A stretch of DNA of 8,933 nt from Pseudomonadota bacterium (GCA_023424475.1 JAFADX010000027.1:1-8933); one strand, 5' to 3'; positions 1-6,629 are shown, numbered from the stretch's first letter. Notes: generated by a model from the letters alone, not told the origin. Program-made: numbers and translations.

Positions 1-186
1 CACCGCCTGAGCCCAGCCTCCCTGCCGTCCGCCGAACCATCCAGCAGCACTTGTTCGGCATATCCCACGGCCGATGTCCGCACTCCAGTCGCAGCCTCGG
101 CTTCCACCTCAAGCCCTTTCCGCCAAAGTAGTGCTAGGTATATGGCGCCGCCAGAATAAGGAATTTATTGCTATTTTTTCCTACGC
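1..186. other. Left-edge region without a confident gene
   Basis: No gene can be called here with confidence. Two frames are open to the left edge. On the + strand, frame 1 runs from the edge to a TAA at 157-159, but its product is a low-complexity Ser/Ala/Pro peptide typical of an antisense shadow. On the minus strand, a frame beginning at a GTG near position 110 reads VEAEAATGVRTSAVGYAEQ and stays open to the edge, with a weak purine-rich GGAAAGG stretch upstream. It could be the 5' end of a leftward gene. The segment from about 155 to 195 is AT-rich (AATAAGGAATTTATT, then a run of six T at about 173-178), unlike the rest of the window, and could hold divergent promoters or a terminator. 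Confidence 0.35.
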
Positions 187-195
187 ATGCATAAT
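168..195 (+). promoter_or_regulatory. Possible sigma70-like promoter before the transposase-like gene
   Basis: TTGCTA (168-173) matches four of six bases of the -35 consensus. CATAAT (190-195) matches five of six of the -10 consensus. The spacer is 16 bp, and the pair lies in the only AT-rich patch of the window. Transcription would begin near 202, which is also an in-frame ATG, so the message could be leaderless. No Shine-Dalgarno sequence is visible before either candidate start. The match was made by eye and chance is not excluded, since AT-rich DNA readily yields such hits. Confidence 0.25.
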
Positions 196-762
196 GCGGC
201 TATGCGCCCCCTCACCCCCACCCAATTCCTCGCCCTCCTCCCCTACCTCCTCCCCCGCTCCCCTGCCGGCCGCCCCATCTCCGACCTGCGTTCCCGCATG
301 AACGCCATATTCCACCTCGCCTGCACCACCACCCCCTGGCGTGCCCTCCCCCCGGAACACGGCAAGCCCGACACCGTCTCCCGCTACTTCCGCCGCCTCA
401 CCCATGCCGGCCTGTGGGAACGCCTCCTCCACGCCATCAAGGACAACTCTCCCAATCACCCCCTCAACGAGATCGCCCCCCTCATCTTCCGCGCCTGCCG
501 CCGCGCCGTCCGCCTCCGCGGCCTGAGGTTCATCGCCCTCATCCGCCGCCTCGGCTTCCTCACCGCCCTCAACGGCCCGCCGCACAAGCTCCCCAACCCC
601 GATTTGTCCGAAAAGCTGAAGGCCATGCGCCTCCCGGCCCCGCCGCGCACCCGCAAGCAGATCACCGCCTACCTCGCCTACCTCAAGGCCCTGAAACACC
701 TCCACCGCATGGCCGGCGGCATCAAGCACCTCACCCGGAAACAGCGCCTCGGCTGGTCATGA
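187..762 (+). CDS. IS5-type transposase N-terminal domain (DUF4096-like) protein, no catalytic domain
   Basis: The protein has 191 residues. Residues about 8-85 resemble the DNA-binding N-terminal domain of IS5/IS4-type transposases: a 'LTPTQFLALLPYLLP' start, GRP followed by 'MNAIFHLACTTTPWRALPP', then 'YFRRLTHAGLWERLL'. These match the usual pattern of a GRP turn, 'lNgIf...TgcPWRdLP' and 'FrRw...GvWerll'. In transposases the first catalytic Asp (often in a DS motif) follows soon after. Here the remaining hundred residues are basic (many Arg, Lys, His) and I see no DDE motif, so it should not transpose alone. The frame is intact and its codons carry the same strong third-position C bias as its neighbours, which argues for long residence rather than a fresh insertion. 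I see no terminal inverted repeats. Two starts are possible: ATG 187, or ATG 202 (Met6), which fits the family start and the possible promoter better. It lies 57 bp before purL on the same strand. A DNA-binding role is inference only. Confidence 0.7.
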   Translation: MHNAAMRPLTPTQFLALLPYLLPRSPAGRPISDLRSRMNAIFHLACTTTPWRALPPEHGKPDTVSRYFRRLTHAGLWERLLHAIKDNSPNHPLNEIAPLIFRACRRAVRLRGLRFIALIRRLGFLTALNGPPHKLPNPDLSEKLKAMRLPAPPRTRKQITAYLAYLKALKHLHRMAGGIKHLTRKQRLGWS

Positions 763-819
763 CCAGCCCCGCGCAACACCCCCCTGGACAGCGGCCCGCG
801 CCCTTCCCACAACGCGCCC

Positions 820-3042
820 ATGACCGCCGCCCCCGCGCCCACCCCGCTCGACCCCGCCCGTGCCGCCCAGCTCGCCGCCGAATTCGGCCTGAAGCCGGAG
901 GAATACGACCGCGCCCTCGCCATCCTCGGCCGCACCCCCTCGCTCACCGAGCTCGGCGTCTTCTCCGTGATGTGGTCGGAACACTGCTCCTATAAATCCA
1001 GCCGCGTCTGGCTGAAGGAGCTCCCCACCAAGGCCCCCTGGGTCATCCAGGGCCCGGGCGAGAATGCCGGCGTCATCGCCATCGGGGATGGCCTGGCCGC
1101 CGTCTTCAAGATGGAATCCCACAACCACCCGTCCTGGATCGAGCCCTACAACGGCGCCGCCACCGGCGTCGGCGGCATCCTGCGCGATGTCTTCACCATG
1201 GGCGCCCGCCCCATCGCCAACCTCAACGCCCTGCGCTTCGGCGCCCCGGACGCGCCGAGGATGAAGCAGGTGATCGACGGCGTGGTCCGCGGCATCGGCG
1301 GCTACGGCAACTGCGTCGGCGTCCCGACCGTGGGGGGCGAGGTCAACTTCCACCCCGCCTACAACGGCAACCCGCTGGTCAACGCCATGACGGTCGGCAT
1401 CGCCAAGGCCGACCGCATCTTCACCGCCGCCGCGACGGGCATCGGCAACCCCGTGGTCTATGTCGGCAGCAAGACCGGCCGCGACGGCATCCACGGCGCG
1501 ACCATGTCGTCGGCGGAATTCAGCGCGGACAGCGAGGAGAAGCGCCCCACCGTCCAGATCGGCGACCCCTTCGCCGAGAAGCTCCTCATCGAGGCCTGCC
1601 TGGAGCTGATGGCGACCGACGCCATCGTCGCCATCCAGGACATGGGTGCCGCGGGCCTGACCAGCAGCGGTGTCGAGATGGCCGGCAAGGGCGGCATGGG
1701 CATCGACCTCACCCTGGACAACGTCCCCCAGCGCGAGGAAGGCATGACCGCCTACGAGATGATGCTCTCCGAGAGCCAGGAGCGCATGCTCATGGTCCTC
1801 AAGCCCGGCCGCGAGGGTCTGGCCGAGGCCATCTTCACCAAGTGGGAACTGGACTTCGCGGTGATCGGCCACCTCACCGACACCGGCCGCATCGTCATCC
1901 GCCACAAGGGCGCGATCGAGGCCGACATCCCCCTGGCCCCCCTGGAATCGGAAGCCCCCCTCTACCGCCGCCCCACCGAGGACACCCCGAAGCAGCCGCT
2001 GCTGGACCCGGCGACCATCCCGAACCCCACCAGCATCGAGCAGGCCCTGCTGCACCTGGTCGCATCGCCCGACCTCTGCTCCCGCCGCTGGATCTGGGAC
2101 CAGTACGACAGCCTGGTGAACGGCCAGACCGTCCACCGCCCCGGCGGCGCCGACGCGGCGATCGTGAAGATCGAGGGCCACGACCGCGCGCTCGCCATGA
2201 CCACCGACTGCACCCCCCGCTACGTCCTCGCGGACCCCGAGGAAGGCGGCAGGCAGGCCGTCGCCGAGGCCTGGCGCAACATCACCGCGACCGGCGCCCT
2301 GCCCTTGGCCATCACCGACAACATGAACTTCGGCAACCCGGAAAAGCCGCGGATCATGGGCCAGTTCGCCAGCGCCGTCCGCGGCATGGCCGCCGCCTGC
2401 GCTGCGCTGGACTTCCCGGTCGTGAGCGGCAACGTCTCCCTCTACAACGAGACCGAGGGCCGGGCGATCCTGCCTACCCCCGCCATCGGCGGCGTCGGCG
2501 TCATCGACGATGCGGCGGACGCCATCGGCCTCGGCATGCCCCACGGCGCCGACCTGATCCTCATCGGGGAAACGGATGGCTGGCTCGGCCAGTCCCTCTG
2601 GCTGCGGGAGATCGCCGGCCGCGAGGAAGGCGCCCCGCCCCCGGTGGATCTCGCCGCCGAACGCCGCAACGGCGACTTCGTCCGCACCCGCATCCTCGCC
2701 GGCGAGGTGCTCGCCTGTCACGACTGCGCCGATGGCGGCCTGCTCGTGACGCTGGCCGAGATGGCCATGGCAACGGGCATCGGCGCCACCCTTTCCGCCC
2801 CCGCAAGCGACGCCCCGGAACACGCCCATTGGTTCGGCGAGGACCAGTCCCGCTACGTGCTTGCCGTCGCCGATGGCGCTGGCATCCTGGCGGAAGCCGA
2901 AGCCGCCGGCGTCCCGGCCACCCGCATCGGGCGTTCGGGGGGCGGGGCCTTGGTAATGGCCGATGGTCGGTCCATATCGATTGCGGCTCTGCGGGAAGCG
3001 AACGAGGCGACGCTTCCGGCGCTGATGGGAGGGAAGGCCTGA
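820..3042 (+). CDS. purL: Phosphoribosylformylglycinamidine synthase subunit PurL
   Basis: This cytosolic enzyme performs the fourth step of de novo purine synthesis: formylglycinamide ribonucleotide plus ATP and ammonia from glutamine gives the amidine (FGAM). The 740 residues fit the small bacterial PurL, which works with separate PurS and PurQ subunits; neither is in the window. Visible motifs are WSEHCSYKSSR (52-62, with the family's active-site His), GPGENAG (78-84), MESHNHPS (98-105, nucleotide/metal site), GGYGNCVGVPTVGGE (160-174), GRDGIHGATMSSAEF (from 220), IGDPFAEKLLIEA (247-259) and DMGAAGLTSS (274-283). The second half repeats the AIRS-like fold, with 'DNMNFGNPEKP' and 'VSGNVSLYNETEG'. 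The start at 820 gives the usual short lead before the conserved 'EFGLKPEEYDRALAILGR'. There is no clear Shine-Dalgarno sequence in the C-rich stretch ahead of it. The stop overlaps the bolA start (TGATG), so the two are probably translationally coupled. Confidence 0.97.
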   Translation: MTAAPAPTPLDPARAAQLAAEFGLKPEEYDRALAILGRTPSLTELGVFSVMWSEHCSYKSSRVWLKELPTKAPWVIQGPGENAGVIAIGDGLAAVFKMESHNHPSWIEPYNGAATGVGGILRDVFTMGARPIANLNALRFGAPDAPRMKQVIDGVVRGIGGYGNCVGVPTVGGEVNFHPAYNGNPLVNAMTVGIAKADRIFTAAATGIGNPVVYVGSKTGRDGIHGATMSSAEFSADSEEKRPTVQIGDPFAEKLLIEACLELMATDAIVAIQDMGAAGLTSSGVEMAGKGGMGIDLTLDNVPQREEGMTAYEMMLSESQERMLMVLKPGREGLAEAIFTKWELDFAVIGHLTDTGRIVIRHKGAIEADIPLAPLESEAPLYRRPTEDTPKQPLLDPATIPNPTSIEQALLHLVASPDLCSRRWIWDQYDSLVNGQTVHRPGGADAAIVKIEGHDRALAMTTDCTPRYVLADPEEGGRQAVAEAWRNITATGALPLAITDNMNFGNPEKPRIMGQFASAVRGMAAACAALDFPVVSGNVSLYNETEGRAILPTPAIGGVGVIDDAADAIGLGMPHGADLILIGETDGWLGQSLWLREIAGREEGAPPPVDLAAERRNGDFVRTRILAGEVLACHDCADGGLLVTLAEMAMATGIGATLSAPASDAPEHAHWFGEDQSRYVLAVADGAGILAEAEAAGVPATRIGRSGGGALVMADGRSISIAALREANEATLPALMGGKA
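3028..3037 (+). promoter_or_regulatory. Ribosome binding site of bolA inside the end of purL
   Basis: The purine-rich GGAGGGAAGG lies in the last codons of purL. Its GGAGG (3028-3032) is nine bases before the ATG at 3042. This supports that ATG, which overlaps the purL TGA, as the bolA start. A second in-frame ATG two codons later (3048) is also within reach. Confidence 0.65.
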
Positions 3043-3275
3043 TGGCGATGCAACCGGCGGAGATCGAGGCGCTGATCAAGGCAGCCCTCCCCGATGCCGA
3101 TGTGACCATCGAGGATCTCGCCGGCGACGGCGACCACTACGCCGCCAAGGTCGTCTCGGAATCCTTCCGCGGCATCTCCCGCGTGAAGCAGCACCAGATC
3201 GTCTACGCCGCCCTGCAGGGCCGCATGGGCGGCGTCCTGCATGCCCTCGCCCTACAGACCTCCGCTCCGGAATAG
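3042..3275 (+). CDS. BolA family protein (IbaG/BolA2-like)
   Basis: This is a small 77-residue BolA-type protein. BolA proteins bind monothiol glutaredoxins and share a [2Fe-2S] cluster with them, acting in iron-sulfur delivery or iron sensing in the cytosol. The family core is plain: 'DGDHYAAKVVSESFRG' (29-44), then 'SRVKQHQIVYAAL' (46-58), and the C-terminal 'GVLHALALQTSAPE' with the invariant His (His67) that serves as a cluster ligand in characterised Grx-BolA complexes. There is no cysteine, as in many members. The length is at the short end of the family, resembling BolA2/IbaG rather than the longer E. coli BolA. It overlaps purL by one base and is followed 12 bp later by grxD, its expected partner. 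I leave the gene symbol empty because the subfamily cannot be settled by eye. Confidence 0.93.
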   Translation: MAMQPAEIEALIKAALPDADVTIEDLAGDGDHYAAKVVSESFRGISRVKQHQIVYAALQGRMGGVLHALALQTSAPE

Positions 3276-3287
3276 GACCCCGAACCG

Positions 3288-3626
3288 ATGTCCAACCCCA
3301 CCTTCGACCGCATCCAGGCCACCGTCACGGAGAACCCCGTGGTGCTCTTCATGAAGGGCACCCCGGTCTTCCCGCAGTGCGGCTTCTCCGCCCGCGTCGT
3401 CCAGATCCTCAGCCATATGGGCGTGCCCTTCAGCGGCGTGAACGTGCTTGAGGACATGGAGATCCGCGAGGGCATCAAGGCCTTCACCAACTGGCCGACC
3501 ATCCCCCAGCTCTACGTGAAGGGCGAGTTCGTCGGCGGCTGCGACATCGTCATGGAGATGTTCCAGTCCGGCGAACTGGCGACCCTGCTCACGGAAAAGG
3601 AAATCCCCCACAAGGCGGAGGCCTGA
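3288..3626 (+). CDS. grxD: Monothiol CGFS glutaredoxin (Grx4/GrxD type)
   Basis: This is a 112-residue single-domain class II glutaredoxin. Such proteins do little thiol reduction; they hold a [2Fe-2S] cluster with glutathione as a homodimer or as a heterodimer with BolA, and pass it to client proteins. The CGFS active site is at residues 31-34, preceded by 'MKGTPVFPQ' (22-30). The glutathione-binding features follow: WPTIPQLYVKGE (69-80, cis-Pro 73) and FVGGCDIV (81-88). Length and motif spacing match the E. coli GrxD class. The start at 3288 has only a weak AGGA (3274-3277) ahead of it. Lying just after bolA on the same strand, it probably shares the purL-bolA transcript. The family assignment is secure. 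Confidence 0.96.
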   Translation: MSNPTFDRIQATVTENPVVLFMKGTPVFPQCGFSARVVQILSHMGVPFSGVNVLEDMEIREGIKAFTNWPTIPQLYVKGEFVGGCDIVMEMFQSGELATLLTEKEIPHKAEA

Positions 3627-3635
3627 TCCCACGAC

Positions 3636-3657
3636 CGCCGCCCCGCCCCGGGCGGTG
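3636..3657. terminator. GC-rich hairpin after grxD
   Basis: CCGCCC (3638-3643) pairs with GGGCGG (3650-3655) around a 6-base loop, and the stem extends by one G-U and one C-G pair. It begins 9 bases after the grxD stop codon, between convergent genes. There is no T run on either side, so it is a terminator-like or 3'-end stabilising hairpin rather than a textbook intrinsic terminator. Confidence 0.45.
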
Positions 3658-3700
3658 CAGCACCCCGGCGGCAGGCATTGCGCCCGGCCGGCCGCGTCAC

Positions 3701-3727
3701 CCGGGCGGGATGCATGTCCCGCTCCGG
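3701..3727. terminator. Hairpin between convergent grxD and secreted-protein gene
   Basis: GCGGGA (3705-3710) and TCCCGC (3717-3722) form a perfect 6-bp stem around the loop TGCATG. It can extend outwards through G3704-T3723 and G3703-C3724, then CC/GG past one bulged base. Perfect arms work on both strands, so it could act in both directions between the facing transcription units. No T tract follows. Confidence 0.45.
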
Positions 3728-3761
3728 TCTGCCGCCCCGGAGCAGTTCGCTTCCCCGCCGC

Positions 3762-4331
3762 TCAGCGTCGTGCGAGCCGCCCCAGGTCGATCGCCCGCGC
3801 ATAGGCGAGCTTCGCTTCCGGCGGCGCGTCGCCCTGCACCTGCACCAGGATGCGGTTGTCCACCAGCATCTGGACATTCCCGTCATTGCCCTGGATGGCC
3901 CGTTGCTCGCCGATGCGGACGAGCCGCCCCATCGCCCCGGCCAGCATCGGATTGGACAGCACCACCCCGAGCTGGGCGATCATCGGGTTGTCGCTCATCA
4001 CCTGGATCTCGACCGTCTGATCCTCGGCATTCCGGTACGTGCGGCTGGCGGTCGCGCCGCCGAACATCGCCGCACCCGCCGCGGCGTTGGATGTGGGATC
4101 CTCCGCCGTCCAGCCGGCGAGTGGCGCCGGCAACGCATCGGCGAGTTCGGCAGCCGCACGCTGCGCGAGAAGCTGCAGCGCCTCCTGCAGCGCCGTGCGC
4201 GCCGCCGTGAACTCGCGCCCCTGATAGGCGCGCTGGGCCTCGGCGATGGCGTCCGAGACGTCGTCCGCGCGCGCCGGCATGGCGGCGAGCAACGAAAATG
4301 CGGCGGTGGCGAGCATCAGCGAACGGCGCAT
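3762..4331 (-). CDS. Secreted (periplasmic) protein of unknown function
   Basis: I do not recognise the family of this 189-residue protein. Residues 1-22 look like a Sec signal peptide: MRR, a hydrophobic stretch to 'LLAAM', and a PARA|DD cleavage site, so the mature protein should be periplasmic. Residues about 24-65 are Ala/Gln/Glu-rich ('AIAEAQRAYQGREFTAARTA') and probably form a helical hairpin like a single TPR unit. The rest seems alpha/beta, with 'VEIQVMSDNPMIAQLGVVLS' (97-116) and 'VQMLVDNRILVQVQGD' (143-158) as the likely conserved parts. There is no cysteine and no membrane segment apart from the signal. The start is supported by AAGGA (4343-4339) eight bases ahead. It is the last gene of the leftward cluster, 65 bp after recQ, with a small hairpin in the gap. 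It is probably not functionally tied to recQ. Confidence 0.85.
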   Translation of the reverse strand: MRRSLMLATAAFSLLAAMPARADDVSDAIAEAQRAYQGREFTAARTALQEALQLLAQRAAAELADALPAPLAGWTAEDPTSNAAAGAAMFGGATASRTYRNAEDQTVEIQVMSDNPMIAQLGVVLSNPMLAGAMGRLVRIGEQRAIQGNDGNVQMLVDNRILVQVQGDAPPEAKLAYARAIDLGRLARR

Positions 4332-4353
4332 CCCGGCGTCCTTGTCGTTGGCA

Positions 4354-4368
4354 GCGGTACGCTACCGC
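4354..4368. other. Small perfect hairpin between recQ and the secreted-protein gene
   Basis: GCGGTA (4354-4359) and TACCGC (4363-4368) are exact inverted repeats around a CGC loop, in the 65-bp gap after the recQ stop. No T run follows in the leftward direction. It could be a weak terminator, an RNA processing or stability element, or chance. Confidence 0.3.
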
Positions 4369-4396
4369 ATGCGTCGCCTGCGTCCCATGCGATGTT

Positions 4397-6196
4397 TCAG
4401 GCGACGGCATCCTGGACGATGCGCAGGATCTCGGCGCCATAGCGCTCGACTCTCGACCGGCCCATGCCCGGCACTTCCAGCAGGTCGTCGAGGTTCGCCG
4501 GGCGGCGTGCAGCGATCGCGCCCAGCGTGCGGTCATCCGCGACCACATAGGCCGGCACGCCCTGTGCCTGTGCCGCACTGCGCCGCCAACTCCGCAGTGC
4601 GTCGAAGAGCGGATCGCCGGAGGCGACCGCAGGCGTCGTTGCCGCTCCCCGCTTCAGCGCCGCCTGCACGCTGTCCTGCCGAAGCATCACGGCCGTCTCC
4701 CCGCGCAGCACGGGTCGCGCCGCTTCGGTGGCGACGAGTTCGCCATGGTTCTCCACCGCGACATCGAGCGCGCCACGTGCGACGAGTTGCCGCGCAACGC
4801 CGCGCCAGGTGGCGTCAGGCAGGTCCTTGCCGACGCCGAAGGTCGGCAGGCGGTCGTGGGCGAACTGCGCGACCTTGTCGGTCAGGCGCCCACGCAGGAC
4901 ATCGACCACGTGGCCGAGGCCGAAGCGCTGTCCCGTCCGCAGCACGGCCGAGAGCAGCTTCTGCGCCGGCACCGTGCCGTCAAAGAGCCGCGGCGGCGTG
5001 CGGCATACGTCGCAGGCACCGCAGTCGGCTGCCCCGGGTTCCTCGTCGAAGCATCGCAGCAGCAAGGCGCGCCGGCAGGTCGCCGCCTCAGCGATGGCGA
5101 TCATGGCGTCCAGACGAGACCGCTCGACGCGCTTCTGCTCGTCGCTGGCAGGGCTTTCGGCGATCCGGTGGCGGGCCAGCGCCATGTCACCGGCGCCGAA
5201 CAGCAACAGGGCCTGCGCCGGCAAACCGTCGCGGCCGGCACGGCCGATCTCCTGGTACCAGCTCTCCGGACTCCGTGGCAGGTCGAGATGCGCGACCCAG
5301 CGCACATCCGGCCGGTCGATGCCCATGCCGAAGGCAATGGTCGCGGCCATGATGACATCGTCGCCACGCGCGAATCGACGGTGCGCCTCCCGCTTCGCCC
5401 CGGCATCCATGCCGGCGTGGAAGGCGAGCGCATCATGGCCGTCGGCGCGCAGCCATTCGGCGGTGCTCTCCGTCTTTGCGCGGCTGCCGCAATAGACGAT
5501 GCCGCAGCCGCCGACCCGCCGGATCAGGGCGCGCAGCTGGCCGCGCTCGCTCTCCCGGGGCGTGGCCGAGATGAAGATGTTGGGCCGGTCGAAGGAGGCC
5601 CGGAAAACAGGCGCGTCCGTCAGGTCGAGCTGGACCCGGATGTCCTCGACCGTGCGGGGGTCGGCGGTTGCTGTCAGCGCCAGCCGCGGCACCCCGGGGA
5701 AGCGCTTCCCGAGCACCCCGAGACCCCTGTATTCCGGCCGGAAGTGATGCCCCCACTGGCTGACGCAATGCGCCTCGTCGACGGCAAAGAGCCCGATGCG
5801 GAGTTCGTCGAGCCGCTGCAGCGTACCGTCGAGGGTCAGCCGTTCGGGCGAGACATAGAGGAGCTTCAGGCGACCGCCATGAAGGTCGCGCAACACGGTG
5901 CGCGCCTCCTCGGGCGGCAGGTCGGAATGCAGCGCACCGGCCGCGACGCCCTGCTGACGCAAGGCCGCGACCTGGTCCTCCATCAGCGCGATCAGCGGAG
6001 AAACGACGATGCCGACACCGGGCCGGCACAGGGCCGGCACCTGGAAGCAGAGGCTCTTGCCCCCGCCCGTCGGCATCAGGACCAGGCCGGAGCCGCCCTC
6101 CGTCGCGTGACGGACGATCTCCTCCTGCCGTCCGCGGAAGGATTCATGGCCGAAGACGCGATGGAGGACCTCGCGGGGATCCTCCGGGAGTTCCAT
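4397..6196 (-). CDS. recQ: ATP-dependent DNA helicase RecQ
   Basis: This 3'-5' superfamily 2 DNA helicase acts in recombination and stalled-fork repair. The 599 residues are close to E. coli RecQ (about 610) and all parts are present. Helicase motifs: Gln-containing motif 0 'FRGRQEEIV' (20-28), Walker A MPTGGGKSL (41-49), DEAHCVSQWGHHFRPEY (140-156), LTATAD (174-179), then 'FAIGMGID'-type motif V seen as AFGMGIDRPD (288-297), and QEIGRAGRDG (315-324). The RecQ-type zinc site uses C374, C392, C395 and C398 ('CGACDVC'), followed by the winged-helix RQC domain (about 405-510) and a C-terminal HRDC domain (about 528-597, 'LFDALRSWRRSAAQ', 'LLEVPGMGRSRVERYG'). I take ATG at 6196 as the start because it overlaps the upstream TGA (TGATG); a TTG one codon earlier is less likely. 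Translational coupling to the lipoprotein gene is likely. Confidence 0.97.
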   Translation of the reverse strand: MELPEDPREVLHRVFGHESFRGRQEEIVRHATEGGSGLVLMPTGGGKSLCFQVPALCRPGVGIVVSPLIALMEDQVAALRQQGVAAGALHSDLPPEEARTVLRDLHGGRLKLLYVSPERLTLDGTLQRLDELRIGLFAVDEAHCVSQWGHHFRPEYRGLGVLGKRFPGVPRLALTATADPRTVEDIRVQLDLTDAPVFRASFDRPNIFISATPRESERGQLRALIRRVGGCGIVYCGSRAKTESTAEWLRADGHDALAFHAGMDAGAKREAHRRFARGDDVIMAATIAFGMGIDRPDVRWVAHLDLPRSPESWYQEIGRAGRDGLPAQALLLFGAGDMALARHRIAESPASDEQKRVERSRLDAMIAIAEAATCRRALLLRCFDEEPGAADCGACDVCRTPPRLFDGTVPAQKLLSAVLRTGQRFGLGHVVDVLRGRLTDKVAQFAHDRLPTFGVGKDLPDATWRGVARQLVARGALDVAVENHGELVATEAARPVLRGETAVMLRQDSVQAALKRGAATTPAVASGDPLFDALRSWRRSAAQAQGVPAYVVADDRTLGAIAARRPANLDDLLEVPGMGRSRVERYGAEILRIVQDAVA

Positions 6197-6576
6197 CAAC
6201 TGCCGATGCGGATCTCGACCCGGCGGCTCTCGGTCGGCATGGCTTCGTAGGGCACCGGGCCACGCGGCACGATCCGGATGCGGCTGCGGGCCACGCCCTC
6301 GGCGGCAAGCTGGTCGGCCACATGCTGCGCCCGCGCCTCGGACAAGGCGCGGTTGTAGGCAAGGCCGCCCACCGGGCCGGCGAAGCCCGCCACGGTCACG
6401 GGACCGGTAGCGGCGGCAGCGCGCCGCGCCGCCTGCTTCACCACCGCCTGGGCATCGGCGTCGAGCGCCGCACTGTCCTCGGTGAAGAAGACGGTCGTTA
6501 CGGGCGCCGTCGTCTGCGTCGCACAGGCGGCGACAAGCAGGACAGGCAGCGCAAAAGCGAGGGAGCGGCGGCGCAT
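6196..6576 (-). CDS. Small OmpA-domain outer membrane lipoprotein
   Basis: This is a 126-residue protein with a lipoprotein signal: MRRR, hydrophobic 'SLAFALPVLLV', and lipobox VAAC with Cys18 as the predicted lipidated residue. Ala, not Asp, follows the Cys, which by the enterobacterial rule favours outer-membrane sorting. The rest is a compact OmpA C-terminal-like domain: 'TTVFFTEDSAALDADAQAVV' (27-46), 'NRALSEARAQHVADQLAAEG' (75-94), and RRVEIRI near the end. Such domains bind peptidoglycan and anchor the outer membrane (Pal, OmpA). It is shorter than Pal. The central loop is atypical ('GFAGPVGGLAYNRALSE' in place of the usual 'GHtD..G...yN..LS'), so peptidoglycan binding is not certain. 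GGAG (6589-6586) nine bases ahead supports the start. Its stop overlaps the recQ start by one base. Confidence 0.88.
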   Translation of the reverse strand: MRRRSLAFALPVLLVAACATQTTAPVTTVFFTEDSAALDADAQAVVKQAARRAAAATGPVTVAGFAGPVGGLAYNRALSEARAQHVADQLAAEGVARSRIRIVPRGPVPYEAMPTESRRVEIRIGS

Positions 6577-6596
6577 CTGGGTCGACTCCGGTTCAA

Positions 6597-6629
6597 GCCC
6601 CCATTTGGTCGCGCGAAGCGACGGGGGGC
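6597..6629 (-). terminator. Strong hairpin between the radical SAM and lipoprotein genes
   Basis: GCCCCC (6597-6602) pairs with GGGGGC (6624-6629). Inside, after a small asymmetric bulge, GTCGC (6608-6612) pairs with GCGAC (6618-6622) around a 5-base loop. In the leftward RNA it begins about 22 bases after the radical SAM stop codon and ends just before the lipoprotein leader. It may terminate or attenuate the upstream message, although no U run follows. Confidence 0.4.

Noticed and set aside
130..180. Terminal inverted repeat or target duplication of an insertion sequence next to the transposase-like gene
   Set aside because: The AATAA/TTATT arms are short and local, and I found no matching partner after position 762.
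757..2829. A 690-codon open frame on the minus strand opposite purL
   Set aside because: It is an antisense shadow of a strongly GC3-biased gene. Its product is a Gly/Ala/Asp/Val-rich string with no recognisable domain, while purL on the other strand is unmistakable.
1842..3041. Long in-frame extension upstream of bolA within purL
   Set aside because: The extension is Arg/Pro/His-rich frame-shifted purL sequence. The BolA domain needs only the start at 3042, which has a good ribosome binding site.
4298..6250. A 650-codon open frame on the plus strand opposite recQ
   Set aside because: It is an antisense shadow; the minus strand encodes every RecQ motif, and the plus-strand product has no family features.
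6577..6610. CCCCATTT on the plus strand and CTTGAA on the minus strand, resembling heat-shock sigma32 elements
   Set aside because: They lie on opposite strands, so they cannot form one promoter, and CTTGAA is too close to the lipoprotein start codon.
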